Assembly (NCBI RefSeq): GCF_003945595.2
Contig: NW_024104509.1
Span: 3,782,001 to 3,846,000, forward strand
Direction: 5' to 3'
Origin: Pipra filicauda
Lineage: Eukaryota > Chordata > Aves > Passeriformes > Pipridae
Length of the DNA stretch: 64,000 nt
Below the pieces are notes generated by a model, which saw nothing but the letters and a program-made list of their open reading frames with translations, had not been told where the DNA came from and did not search any database. This document shows, one piece after another, positions 26,633 to 38,697 of the stretch (its first letter is position 1; each line of letters opens with the position of its first letter). A program made the translations under genes and the position numbers.

Positions 26633-29600
26633 TTCATTTGACTGAAACTTAAAATAGCCTATTAAGTTGAAGTAAATAAAAGGCCTTAAGTCTCTACAAG
26701 TTACTGTTGTTCTGATTAGCATTCAAGATTTTAATCCAAAAAGTTAGTCCATCAAAGGAAAAATAATTTCTTTTAAAGACCTAAATTTTAAAAGAGCCTC
26801 TCTGATAACAAAACATTTCAGTTTTTCAAAATCTTTGAATGCACTTTCCACAAAAAAAAAAAATGCTTATGCTGACAAAACTGGTAAAGTTGAAAATCAG
26901 AAAGTATTTCACAAATTCATTTGGTCAGATTTTACATGACTGTAACCAATATTTTATGCAATGCTGTCACAAAAATTTCATTCTCAGTGTTCACTATGCC
27001 TCACCAAACGGACAATTTCTTGAAATATTTTCTTAATTTTCATCGTCTCAATATTTCTCTATGATACAGACATCTGCCTGACTTAAGAACTGAACAAAAT
27101 CAGAGACAGAGCCCCAGGCTCACTCAGAAAGCAGTGGACCTTATAATTTTTAAAACCCATAATATTCTATTTACCAGCAGAAGCGTGCCACACTTGGTCT
27201 TTCAAATCTCATCATCTGGGGATGGATTTTCTAGGAAGGTAACATTTCATGGTACCATATTCCTTTCTTACCTTATATCTGAGTCAGATTTTAATTTCTT
27301 GTGTCATGTAGGTTTTTCCAAGTTGTCATGGCTTTCATCCATCTGTAAGACAAATCAATACTAGCTTTTTGTAGCATCTGGGGAAACAGAACAGAAAAAG
27401 CTATTTCATCGTTTGACTAAATCAAAGTAATCACATCTTCAAGTATGCAGAATTACATGCATAAGCATTGAGTTTAATTCATGATCTGCTGTTCTTTGCT
27501 AGTAATACTAGTACTCCCAAACAGGACATATTTTCCTCACAGAAAAAAACCCTGTAAAGAAATAATATAAAATGAGTATTAATTATGTACATAATAAAGA
27601 ATATTTGATCAATTCCCAGAGACTTTACATTTGGATAACCAACTGTATGGAATACTGTATTCACTGTGTAAAATTAATAAGTTCTTTCTTTTCAGCATTT
27701 TGTATCTGATTATCTGCATAGTACGTTAATAAAAAACGTCATTCTTTTTTACTACTGGCTTTCAAAACCTTGTTGGTTTTGAAGCAAAGGAACCAATAGA
27801 AAAATGACTGATACAACAGAAACTGAACTTCCCTATGCAAGACTGTAAGAGCCCTCTTCTGTTTGCTTTCTCAGGAGTGCAATGGACTACCTTTGTGTGT
27901 CACACTGCTTATATAGAACCCTTTCCTGATATATTTGCATTTTACTATACAAGTGGGATCTCTCAGAAAGCTCAGAAGACTTACTCTTGAGCAATGCAAG
28001 GTTTTCCTGCTGTCCTGGTTCTACTTGCTACAGCACTGAACTGCACCACAGCTGTCAAGAGCCAAACTGACTTATGTAATACTGACCATGATACTAAGGC
28101 TGTGGAGGATAATTTGGGTTAATCAAGTGTCGGTTAGTATAAGTGCACGTGCTTTTACCACAATTTGCTCTCACAATATGGTATGTGATCCTGCAGCTCA
28201 TTCATCTCTTTACAGCTATTCTGCAGCTATGCACTGTACATATGCAGTATACATTGTATACTGTAATTCACATCAAAGAAAAAACAACAGAGACAGATTA
28301 TCTTCTTTGTTTCTAAACTCACAAACAAGAGTGGAGTCCTCAGAAAATCCCTGGGAGTTGTCAAGCTTGTTCTCAAGGACTAAACAGCAGTCAAAGACTT
28401 CTTGGGTCTAATTTTTATAGTAGTTTAAAGGTCTTTGAAGACAGTTACTAGATGAACAGAATAAAACTGAGAGGCTGGTTTTATTTTCTGAGTCTGAAGA
28501 GAGAGTATTACTCGTGCAATCTGCCTTCTAAAATACTTGCACACCATTTGAATGTTCTAGGCTAAACCTCCCAAAATTTGGTATTTAAATTTGTAAAAAT
28601 AGTTCTCCAGATAAGGAAGTATAGGCAGCTCCTCTAGGACTTACAGAAGCCACCTATGTCATGAAGCAGAACCTCATTAATCAAATAGTTCTGAAGGGAT
28701 ACTCAAAAACTCGCTTGTTGATAGGCTCTCTCGATAATTAGTCATTGCTCAGAATAAGCAGTTAATGATGCAGGAGCTTTATTAAATAAATCTTGGCAAA
28801 GCTCTTTTCTAGTCCCAGCTACTTGACTGATAGCATTTCCTGATTACCCAAACCTGATATTTCATTCGTAGACCGTGTTCACAAAAACCGGACTGTATTG
28901 CCGGGCAAAGGAAAAGCACAGGAATGTCTGACTAAACAAGACTGAGTGCTCTGTATGGTTTCTATAACCAAACAGTTGAAATGTCTGCTTCTGTGTTTGT
29001 TGGTAAGACCAGCAAACATTATCAACTTTCTGCTTCTACTGAAAGCCTTAATTTCATCACCATATAATTAACAATTTTACTATTTTTTCTAAATACAGAT
29101 TCCAAAATGAACTATTATCAACTACATGTTTACAGAGCCAAATGGATTTGAATTCACTCCCAACAGATGGAAATACAAATCCTGATAACATAAGCTGTTC
29201 CCAAAGCAGTTATTCTTCCCCATCCTACATCCATATATACTACTTGGTCAATCTGGTTGTAGCAAGCTTAGGCAAGCTTGGATTTAGAGGTATTGAAACA
29301 AATATTTGTTTGACTATACTGGTGCATTGATAAACAGGTGCTAAATTTCACTTCCATACTTTGAACAAATTAGCGTTTTTTCCTAAGAATTTATTTTGAA
29401 TTAGGTAATTATGTTCAGAGTAACACCTTCTCCCTCTTCCCTTGGAAAAACTATGACCATTGTTCCTCCATCACATATTTAATTTGCAATCTTCAATTTC
29501 TCCTAATTTTGATTGATCAGTGAATATGTGTCATTCCAAACTTTTACTTACTATAAATGGAGCATACATTTAATTTCCTATTTTGTACTACAGATATGCA

Positions 29601-32600
29601 ATATGCAGTGATATACGAGTAAACTATAAGCTTGAAACACAGGAAATATTTATTGGTTTCTTTAAAATTATGTTTGGTCTCAATAGCAAATGAAGTTTAT
29701 GTTTGTCCAATTCTGAAGACTCAGAAATGGGAGAGTCCCAGATTACATGAGGATTTGACCGCACAACATGAAACCCATTATAGGTTTCAAAATAACACAG
29801 CCTACACACCTTTTATCTTTTCAAAGGTCATTAATTAGTATCAAAATAGAAATTAGTATTTCCATAAGAAATTGTACCATTTAGCCTCTACCACAAAACC
29901 CTTCATAATACCCTTTCCACAGTTTACGAAGACACCCAATTAATTTGGTACCCAAGAAGATATTCCATTCTGAACAATATACGAAATGTATCTGTATCTG
30001 AATGATAAACTAATTACATTTCCAAACGTTGCTTATGTGCAAACACCATGAAAGAGACAATATCTGTTCTTAGGACAACTAGTACTCTCCTTTCTGGCAC
30101 TCTGGTACTGTAGTGGGATAGAAGCTGGATGATCTTTATCACCCATTATAGCTTTTGACCTGGGTTTGTAGTCACAAAATCATCACATATGAGATACAAT
30201 ACTATGGCTAGAATTTTTGGTCTTTCTGAAAGATGATGAATTAGGACTCCAGCCCTTCTATGTGAAAAGATCAGCACAAGAGCTAGTACAGAAATGTCTG
30301 CAGCCTCTATGCTGCTTATATTTATTGCAATTAGTTATAAACTTGGATAGGTTAAGCATTATAAAGAATTCTCTGGTCGAATCAGCTAATACTTAAAAGT
30401 GGTATTAATCCTAATTAATGAATTTTTCATAGGTGTTTATGAAGCAGTTCTGAAGATACCTGGTGATATCACTTTATTGGGTCACAAGCCCCTGAGGAAG
30501 ACCAAAACTGACTGCTAATATTTTACTTTTTGTTTTCTTATTATTATTAGCTTATACTAATAAAAATTGAAGATAGACTTTTGCAGGATCATTAACTCAT
30601 AATATTTGCCATTACCCCATGAATGTTATAGTGCTTTTTAAAATATTAACTTCTCTTTAGAACAGATGTTGGAGTTGAGTAATTAAAAATAGCACCACTT
30701 GTTTTTCAAAAAGAAATCAAAATTAGTTTTCCCATTCGTATTTAAAGAAAGTTCATTTAGAACTAGGTTCATATTCACAGACTGCTCTGTAATTCAGTAT
30801 CTTTAAAGAAATAAACTTGGTAACTATATTATTAAAAGACTATTGTTAAAAAAAATCACCATAAAACCATTGTTTATTCAAGTCCAATAAAATGAATAGA
30901 CGAATATTTTAAAATAAAACATATTTAACCAGCAAGATAGGAAGCATTCTAAAATACTTGTCCAAGCCCACAATAAAATGAAATAACAACTCATCAGTTG
31001 GTTTACTCGAAACATATTTGTAGGACTGGAATAACATCTGCTTTTGTTAATTTAAAAGCTAAAGAATGAAGTGGCAGGTTAACTTGCCTGCACAACAAGT
31101 TTAAAGGAAGTTCAGGTAGCCAATGTTAATTCTACTTAGGAATAAATAAAACTAGTACACTGGAGCACTGCATTTGTAAGCCTTGGCATACAGAAATCGT
31201 GTGAACTGAGGGTCATAAGACTTCTGTTATTATCATTAAATCTAGTGATTATTTTAGGTCAGTTAAGTAAACTATTCCCTTTTAAATTTAATAGAAGCAA
31301 TCAGAAAGACTTCTTATTGATTTTAAAAGAACTTTGGGTCCAAAATGAGTTTTCAACTGATGAACACATACCTGAATATGATGTAGAATGAGAGAGACAA
31401 AGAAAGAAAGAAAGAAAGAGAGAAAGAAAGAATTTTATTAATAAATAGTATCTTTGATAAATCTATCATTCATTTTTTGCAGTGATAGGTTAGAAATGTT
31501 ATAAATTACTGCTATCTGAAGTTGGCCCAGTCACGTAGTTATTGTCTTGTGCAGTTATTGTCTGTGTGAGCCCTTGGACAGCATGAGGTTTCCTGGACAA
31601 ATGGAAAGAAATGTTGGTGTCTGGCTCTTTTCTAAGAGCCACTCCATCACATCAGCTCAAGGAACAGTCTTGCATCCTGCATTTTTGTGTGGAGGATGCA
31701 ATGCCACAACATCAGTCATGAAAACTGATGGCCCTGAAGGGAGTATGGGTTAGTACTGTTTAATTGTTCAGGAGATTTATAAGACTTTGAGCATTTAATG
31801 AATTATAGATTTCAAGTGAGAATATTTTTGATGGCCCCAAAATTTTAATACAATGGATAACTACATCTAAAAGTATGATATGTGATACCATACAGAATTT
31901 ATGGACAACTTTCAGCCCTATATACTTAAACAAATAAGGTTTAGGAGTTCAGGAAAGACAGATTCTCTGTTTTGAGAAAGGACATCCAAAAGTGAATGAT
32001 GAAAGGACTTACCACCTTTAAAACAAAATGACCTCTTTCTAAAGCTGAGGTATTTTCAAGCAGCACAGAAGCACTGAACACCTGTAAAAATACATATTTG
32101 TGGAATGAATGGATTTGTTTGCCTTCTGAATCCTGCTGATCTGTTTTTACACTTAGTTTTCAATTGTAGTAATTCATATGGCCATTCTGCCTCAAAACAG
32201 ATCGTAATGTGAATTGCCAGCTGTTTGGATAGAGGGGACTTATTAAGGATTCTTTAAAAGCACTGTGTTCAGTTGAGTGAATGAATCCTAAGGAATTATT
32301 TCCAAGTAATCGATCTTTTACCTTGTGAGTGCTTAAAGCTGAGGACACTTGTGCAGTTCAGACTTTCTTCAGTTGCTTCTTCAGGGCATAACTATTCAAA
32401 GCTCTCATTACAACTTTCATGAGTGATCAGCATATTGGGATTACTTTGGTCACCTCCAGCAAATGTGTAATCCTCTGGGAGCAATACTCTGGGCCATCAC
32501 AGAAAACATTGCCACAGGGTGCCCACTGAAGGAGACACATTTGGAAGGGATGCCATTTCTCTTGCCCCGGGCCCTAACAGCTCTTTCATGGGTGTTGGAC

Positions 32601-33924
32601 CCAGGTTAGGTGTGAAACAACCTGAACATTTGGAAACCAGAAATGAAGAAAACACCTTTCAGTTGACATGTATACAGAAAGCAGTAGCAATCTACCGGAG
32701 AGGATCATCCTTTTGTCTCCAGATGGGCCAGGTAAGGAGTCTCTTGATTGCTTCATACTAGCAATCAGGATAAACCCATAAAGGTGCGGTTAAAAAGGGC
32801 GGGTGCCCTTTGCCTCCCATTCTATGGGAGATTTCACTCCTGTGAATATGACCACAAGCTGAATATGGCTGAATATGGCTGCTGCCCCTTACAAAGAAAG
32901 CTCAGGGAACTCATGAGCCACCTTGAACAGAGGAAGAAGTACCTTAATCTTCTTAAAAAGGCTCTCCTTGGCTTAGTTAAACATCACCTTGGCCAACTGG
33001 GTTAGAACAGCATTGCATGAGCTTGTAAAGCTCAATGACTCAACGGCCTTAAAACAGGATATGGCTATTAAGAACTATCACCAAGCTCAGTGAAGGCCAT
33101 GTGCCAGCACAGAACATGTCTCTCCACAGCAATGGACTACAGGATGTCAGTATGTGGACTATCAACACCATACAGCAAGTGAGAAACTCCATGTCTTGCC
33201 TCTGATGCAGAAGGGTAGGTGAGAGAGTAGAAGGAGGGAGTGGTAATATCACTTGCAAATTCAAGGTGGTTGAGCAAGTCTTCTCCTCAGTACAGCTTTT
33301 CCAGTGTGATTGCAAGGATACTTTGTGTTGGGTTACAATTGTAAAGGCCAGGTACTCCCACATATACCCCACAGAGCTCTTTCTGGCACTCTAGGCATTA
33401 ATTGTAGCAGGGAGGGATTGCGATTCATGGAATTCACCCCGAAGGGCACTACAGTCTTTCTATTATAGAATGGACTTTCTATTATAGACAGTCTTCTACT
33501 AAATTACACCTGACAGCTGAACTTGCGTACATTTGCCTCTTCCAGGTCTGTTAGAGTACAAAGAAACCACCACAGTACAGCCCTGCAAACACAGTACCAT
33601 GGTCCCAGCCAAGCTCCCCTGAGCTTGCAGGTATTTGCAGAGGTGCTCTGATGACCTTGTTTAGTATGACCTTCTCTCCTTCCCTTTCGCTGAAACACAG
33701 AGGCTGAGAAGGAGCTCCATCAAGAACTTTCCTCTACTGCTACTAAAACCAGGGAACTTTAAACCCTATCTTCAAGTTGGAAAGGAACTAATGGTGATCA
33801 TTAGCCCTCTGAGGATCACACTGTTACACCGAGTAACATCACTCAGCAAGAAACACTGAGAAGTAAGGTGTAAAATAAGCAGCTAGTTATAACTTAATGT
33901 CTGATAGTGATTTCTCAACAACTT
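26633..33924. other. Non-coding stretch, no gene recognised; one coding-like patch
   Basis: Mostly AT-rich and featureless. An (AAAG)n microsatellite lies at 31399-31432. The patch 32471-33005 is GC-richer and carries two consecutive coding-like plus frames (32471-32761 and 32748-33005) in different phases; no domain is recognised. Positions 32863-32882 hold a tandem GAATATGGCT duplication. At 33449-33488 a CTTTCTATTATAGA unit is duplicated. Confidence 0.55.
31399..31432. repeat. (AAAG)n microsatellite
   Basis: About eight AAAG units with one GAG interruption, preceded by a short (GA)n at 31390-31397. Confidence 0.95.
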
Positions 33925-33935
33925 ACCCTGCAACA
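33925..33935. repeat. Target site duplication, left, of RTE-like copy 1
   Basis: ACCCTGCAACA, repeated exactly at 34050-34060 on the other side of the insertion. Confidence 0.9.
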
Positions 33936-34049
33936 TGCAACCAGACATGCCTATCTCGTATTGGCCTTTTTAGCCACCAACGCGCTTGCAACAAACGTGG
34001 GTAGAGCCCTTCCCAAATCTTCGTTCGCGAAGCCCAGCCATGAATGAAA
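33936..34049 (+). mobile_element. RTE-like LINE copy 1, severely 5'-truncated
   Basis: Only the last 114 bp of the element are present: the C-terminal Cys/His finger codons, the stop TAG at 34002-34004 and a 3' UTR of about 40 bp with the CTTCG-TTCG-CGAAG hairpin at 34019-34032. It ends CAGCC followed by a short ATGA repeat. The same 3' sequence recurs in the copies at 34447-35524 and 56452-57684, which defines the family's 3' end. The insertion is bounded by a perfect 11-bp duplication (33925-33935 and 34050-34060), direct evidence of target-primed insertion. Confidence 0.93.
34019..34032 (+). other. 3' UTR hairpin of RTE-like copy 1
   Basis: CTTCG TTCG CGAAG: a perfect 5-bp stem with a four-base TTCG loop, located 15 nt after the stop codon. 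Confidence 0.8.
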
Positions 34050-34060
34050 ACCCTGCAACA
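34050..34060. repeat. Target site duplication, right, of RTE-like copy 1
   Basis: Exact copy of the 11 bp at 33925-33935. Confidence 0.9.
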
Positions 34061-34435
34061 GAAACAGTCTGGCTAAAATCTACCAGTTTTCTGCTAAGCA
34101 GTCAATTTCAGGCACCGAGTCATAGAGTGGATGATCAGAACAGGAGCATTGAGGAAGTTAATTTATGAAGGATGACATGCTAACATAGATGAAACCCTAC
34201 ATTCCTATAAATTGTGTGTTTCTCAATGTATAATGTGGAATATCAATATAATTTAAGGCAAATTGAGTGTTCTTGGCTGGGAAAGGGAAAGCACACAAGG
34301 AAAATAATACTGTTTGGGAGGAGGACACACAAAGCTTCCAACATTCAGATACCCAGGAACAGAGTAGTCACTGGGTTTTGGTTTTCTTTTCCTTTAGTCA
34401 AGAGAGATGGCATTCTTACATTATACATCAGCATT

Positions 34436-34446
34436 AAAGTTGCATG
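34436..34446. repeat. Target site duplication, left, of RTE-like copy 2
   Basis: AAAGTTGCATG, repeated exactly at 35525-35535. Confidence 0.93.
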
Positions 34447-35027
34447 AAAGTGTTCAGACCATCGATTCAGAATGGAGGTTTTATCTGTCAGAAGTGTTTG
34501 ACCATCAGCGCTGAGTAGAGGGCTTTGGACCTGGTATGTAGGCCCGTATGCTGTTTTCAAGGCCTCATAGAAACCTTTGTGATCACCTGTATCTGCGCAT
34601 AATTGAGTTTTTTCAGCTAGATCGGTCCACCACTTGTTCTGGATGTCACAGAGTTTCTGTTGGAGCTCGCTGCATGCAAGACGAAAGGCTGTTTTTCTTG
34701 CGTGACAGGATGGCAGTGCAAGGTGTGCTTGGTGGGCGGTTCTCTTCTTCCTCAACAAGTCCTGGATTTCTTGATTGTTTTCGTCAAACCAGCCCTTGTT
34801 CTTCTTGAGGGAGAACCTAAGGATTCTTCGGAGGATTGCAGGATGCTGTTCTTAATATTGCGCCAAATTGTTTCAGGAGAGGAGTCTGCAGAATCTGTGG
34901 AATGGTTTTCAAGCCTAGTTTGAAGGTTTGTCTGGAAACTGTCTCTAACTGTGGCTGATTGGAGATTGTTAACTTGGAGTCTCCTCCTTGGGATACTGCC
35001 CCTTTTAGGTTTCAATTTGAGATTAAC
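34447..35027 (-). pseudogene. Inverted EN-RT linker fragment of RTE-like ORF
   Basis: Read on the minus strand from 35027, the protein begins VNLKLKPKRGS and passes through SPETIWRNIKN and SSEESLG. It then continues in another frame with WWTDLAEKTQLCADTGD, GFYEALKTAYGP and ILNRWSEHF, where homology stops at the insertion edge (34447). The order matches the segment between endonuclease and RT domains of LINE proteins of this type, as I remember them. At least one frameshift separates the two open pieces near 34790. No start codon and no catalytic motif are present. Confidence 0.85.
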
Positions 35028-35028
35028 T

Positions 35029-35484
35029 GTTCTAGAGCAAGCAGCAGTCACAAGTATAGAAGCCATGTTGATGAGAACACAGCTGCAATGGGCTGGACAC
35101 GTCTCCAGGATGAAGGACCACCACCTCCCAAAGATCCTGCTCTATGGTGAACTTGCCACTGGCTGCCTCAAGAGAGGAGCCCCGAAGAAAAGATTCAAGG
35201 ACTCCCTGAAACAACATCTCAGCCTTGGCCATATTGATCAACATAACTGGTCTACTCTGACCTCAAATCGGGAGGTCTGGAGACACACCATCTATAACGC
35301 TGCTGTCTCCTTTGAGAACACACGCAGGATCACTCTCGAGGAGAAAAGGTAACACAGAAAGAACCGCGTTCTGCAGAATATATCATCATCTAAAGAGTCT
35401 TTCTACTGTGCCTTTTGCAATCGGACATGTCTATCTCGTATTGGCCTCATAAGTCACCAACGTGCCTGTAGCAAATGTGGATAG
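35029..35484 (+). pseudogene. C-terminal fragment of RTE-like ORF, copy 2
   Basis: Encodes the region after the RT core: VLEQAAVTSIEAML, QWAGHVSRMKDHHLPK, LYGELATGCLKRGAPKKR, and a final Cys-X2-Cys-X12-His-X3-Cys finger (35408-35470). The frame is interrupted by an in-frame TAA at about 35349-35351, where copy 3 reads on. The stop at 35482-35484 matches the family's natural stop. Confidence 0.88.
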
Positions 35485-35497
35485 AGCCTTCCCAAAT

Positions 35498-35511
35498 CTT
35501 CGTTCGCGAAG
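35498..35511 (+). other. 3' UTR hairpin of RTE-like copy 2
   Basis: Same 14 bases as in copy 1: CTTCG TTCG CGAAG, perfect 5-bp stem and TTCG loop. Confidence 0.8.
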
Positions 35512-35524
35512 CCCAGCCATGATG

Positions 35525-35535
35525 AAAGTTGCATG
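35525..35535. repeat. Target site duplication, right, of RTE-like copy 2
   Basis: Exact copy of the 11 bp at 34436-34446. Confidence 0.93.
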
Positions 35536-38500
35536 CACTTAACAGATATGTAGATAATAAAGCTAAATGAGATCACCGTGGCCATCTTTTTTGGCCTCCT
35601 CTCCTACATAACAGGACTGTGCTGAATTAATGACTCTTTGAACCAGAAGAAGCTTTTAGCAAAGCTGCCAATCTCCATTTCTGTTTTCCACTGATAGAAA
35701 ACTTGCTACTGCTATGAGAAAGTTCCATTTAGAGCCACTGTTGGAGGTGTACTTTCCATTTGGAGATGATGTTCCTTAGCTTTAGCTTTTAGCTAGTGAA
35801 TGCTATTTTCTCCTTGTCTGCTTTATTGAAAAGCCTCTATTCTGAAGTTCCTCTTTCCCATATTGTTACTTCTAGATTATGAAAAAGCCATTTCCTTTTA
35901 GCTTTTAGTTCCATCATCAGCTCAAGGAGCCTTCTATTATAAGGTATACTGTCCAATCCACTAGTTATTTTCATCTCTCAGAAGAAATTTAAATTTTTTC
36001 CATGTCTTTTTTTCAATTGGAACATTAAGGAATTCTCTAATACTCTAGAAATGCATAATTTTTACAGAAACAGATACCAAAGCCAACATTTATAATACAC
36101 CTATTACTCAAAGCCCCACTGTTTCTGCAGTCTTAAATTGTCGGTCCTCTGTGCCACCTTCCAGGAGCTCAAGATGAGTAGTTTATTTACCATAGTCCCA
36201 ATGGTAATTGCATTTTACAGAATCCCAAACCAAAATCCTTTAAGCAATATCTACATATATCTAAAGGTTTATCTACATATCATTACCCTTTTATATCTAC
36301 ATAGCATTTCCCTTTAGATGACTTTACACTTACTCACATGGAAATGGCTTTTGTAGTTTAAAAAGACAATTCAGATCATAGTTAAATTACAAGTAGAGAC
36401 TTTAAATGTCTGAGCAGCATAGGTGTATCTAGATGGTTAAAAATTCAGCAGTTTGGAGACTAGTGGCATTTTGATGCTTTTGGCAAATATAATGAGGATG
36501 ACAGAACAAACAAAATTTGCATTATATTTTTTTTCCTCATTAAATTATTCCTTGCTTTTATTTGAAAAAGTAGATTAGAGTTTCCTGGATTTTTTCATTT
36601 TAGAACAAAACTTCTACTAAGATATTTTTCATTTTTACGTCACAAATAAAATTTTTCTACATTATTATCCATCTTAAAGTAAAAGACTACAGAAAAGCAT
36701 ATATGAATTACAGAATTTGTTCAAGATGCTTCATGTCTGCATCGGCAGGCAATGGAAATAGAAATAAGTATGGATGTACATGGTATTGAGGACCCACCAC
36801 CTTCCTGGTAAGCTCTTGGACATTGCAGTTTCACCCCAGCTCAAGTCAGATTCCACGAATTGTACCGTGGTGGGGTGCATCTTTAACTTTAGTTCCTGTA
36901 CAGAGACCTCAGTGCATTCACTCAGACCACACTGCAGTTGGAGCCCAAATACTCTAAGCAAGGAGGATGTGCTTATTTACTTCAATAGTACTCTCTTGAT
37001 TCAAAATAAAACACTAATAAAGAGGTATCTTCATTTCCCTGTTACACTGCAAGTAGCACAGGGATATAGCTAGTATTTGGATTCTGGTTGTTGCTCTTAT
37101 ATGAACTTTTTATCTTTAAGCTGTATTTATTTTCAGATATCAACGCTTCTTCTTAACAAAGACATTTTCCATACTCCTTGTTATTTACATATTTAATGAA
37201 TTATTTATAATGTGCCCTTTACTCTGGCATATGGGTTTATCACCAAAAAAACAAATATTAATATTTAATTGCCTATATTGGGGAGTAGAACTAATTATTT
37301 CCCCTATTATCTAGAGGAAAGTGCTTAGGAAAATATAGACAATGAAGCATAACAGAAAAATGAAGTGTGCTGCATTTTCCAAATGCAATTGGTTCTGGGA
37401 GCACTTGTGTTCAAACGATTTCTTTTTTTTTTCTACTGTCACTTTTTGGTGTATTTCATAAATATATATTAACTGCATGTTAAAAGAAACACTTTGCATA
37501 AATGGAAGAAAGTGTCAGAAGCCACCATTTTGTACTGAACTCCCTTCTGCTGAGAAATTATTCTTTTACAAGTGGCTTTTACTGACAGAATAAAGACTGT
37601 GTGCAGAATTATTTGTGGAACAAGGTGCCTGTCATAGAAGGGTCAGGTTGGTTGTCTGTTGTACTTTATTCTTTCCATGTCTGGTTATTTACCTTCAGTA
37701 TGTGTTTCCCTGTCCCAGTGAGCAGAAATAGTTGCTCCTACATTTCCGATCCACAAGCTGCTAAGAAAAACTTCCAAGCAAATACTAGAGCCAGAAAAAA
37801 CTAGAGTTGTTACTGTCTGTTGTATCAACAACCTCAATTTTAAAATCTTTTCTCTTCCCCTGAATCATTTACATGAAAGTTAGTCATCTCTCACTGTTTT
37901 GCAAGCTTCCCTTTCCCTTTTGAAATAGGGACAAGAAGGTATGAATTTGAAATGAAACCTCATTTGTAGATCTGCCTTATTTCATATGTTTAAAGTAGAT
38001 AATTAATTCTAGCATAAATGCATGGGTGGTTTTAAACTTTGTATATAAAATAGACTTGATATGGAAAATATTTCAGCTTCTGCAACCATTTGGTGTAATG
38101 AAGGTTAGCACATAGACTATGTAAAATCTGAATCCCTCTCAGGGAGATCCTTATTTGAATTGTAGATGAGAAATTTCTAAAAGTATAATTAACTTTTCTT
38201 GATACCTTTTTCTCCTCATTTTGTGAAGAAATATCACCCACAAACAAGGAAAGAAAAAGAGACGCTTTCTCTTGCCTGTTAAGCAGCTGGGAAGCATTGC
38301 ACTGTCATGTTCTCCAGTTCATACCTCAGCTCTTATTCAACAAATCCCAAGTGGATTCTGAGTTTGGAGGGTTTTAACAGACTGAGCAATAAGAAGAAAT
38401 AATATAATAATACCCTCTATAAGGGTGGCTGATGATAGTGCTCCAGAAAAGCATTTCCAGCAAAGTAAAGTGATTTCTAAACATGTACTGGTTTTCTCTG

Positions 38501-38669
38501 ATTTGAAAGGCAATCAGAATGGATCTTTTTGCAATTGTCCACTAATTCTAGTCATTCATGATTCCTGTTTGCCTTGAAAGGGTGTGACTGATGGCAAGCA
38601 CCCAGCTGCATTTCCCACCGTGTGTTAGCAGAGTAATGCAACTATTTTTGTTTATTTATTTGTTGGAGT

Positions 38670-38697
38670 TTTTTTGTTTGTTTGTTTGTTTGTTTTC
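38670..38697. repeat. (TTTG)n microsatellite
   Basis: About six TTTG units following a T run, preceded by TTTATTTATTTG at 38650-38662. Confidence 0.9.

Larger units (their letters stand above)
34447..35524 (+). mobile_element. RTE-like LINE copy 2 with 5' inversion (twin priming)
   Basis: A single insertion made of two parts joined head to head at about 35027-35029. The right part (35029-35524, plus) is the ORF C-terminus and 3' end, finishing CCCAGCC plus a short ATG repeat. The left part (34447-35027) is an upstream stretch of the same ORF, the EN-RT linker, in the opposite direction. The whole is flanked by one perfect 11-bp duplication (34436-34446, 35525-35535), so both parts arrived together rather than as two insertions. 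This is the structure twin priming makes. The ORF between the two parts, including the RT core, is missing. The right part differs from copy 3 by about 10% by eye. Confidence 0.93.

Noticed and set aside
31399..31432. CRISPR-like or functional repeat array
   Set aside because: Plain (AAAG)n microsatellite; no spacers. No CRISPR array exists in the window.
33770..33840. CR1 fragment (TTGGAAAGGAACTAATGG)
   Set aside because: Short resemblance to the CR1 3' UTR without the terminal repeat or ORF2 end; not supportable.
37632..37665. CR1 fragment (CATAGAAGGGTCAGG)
   Set aside because: Only a few bases resemble a CR1 terminus and the expected adjoining CR1 sequence is absent.
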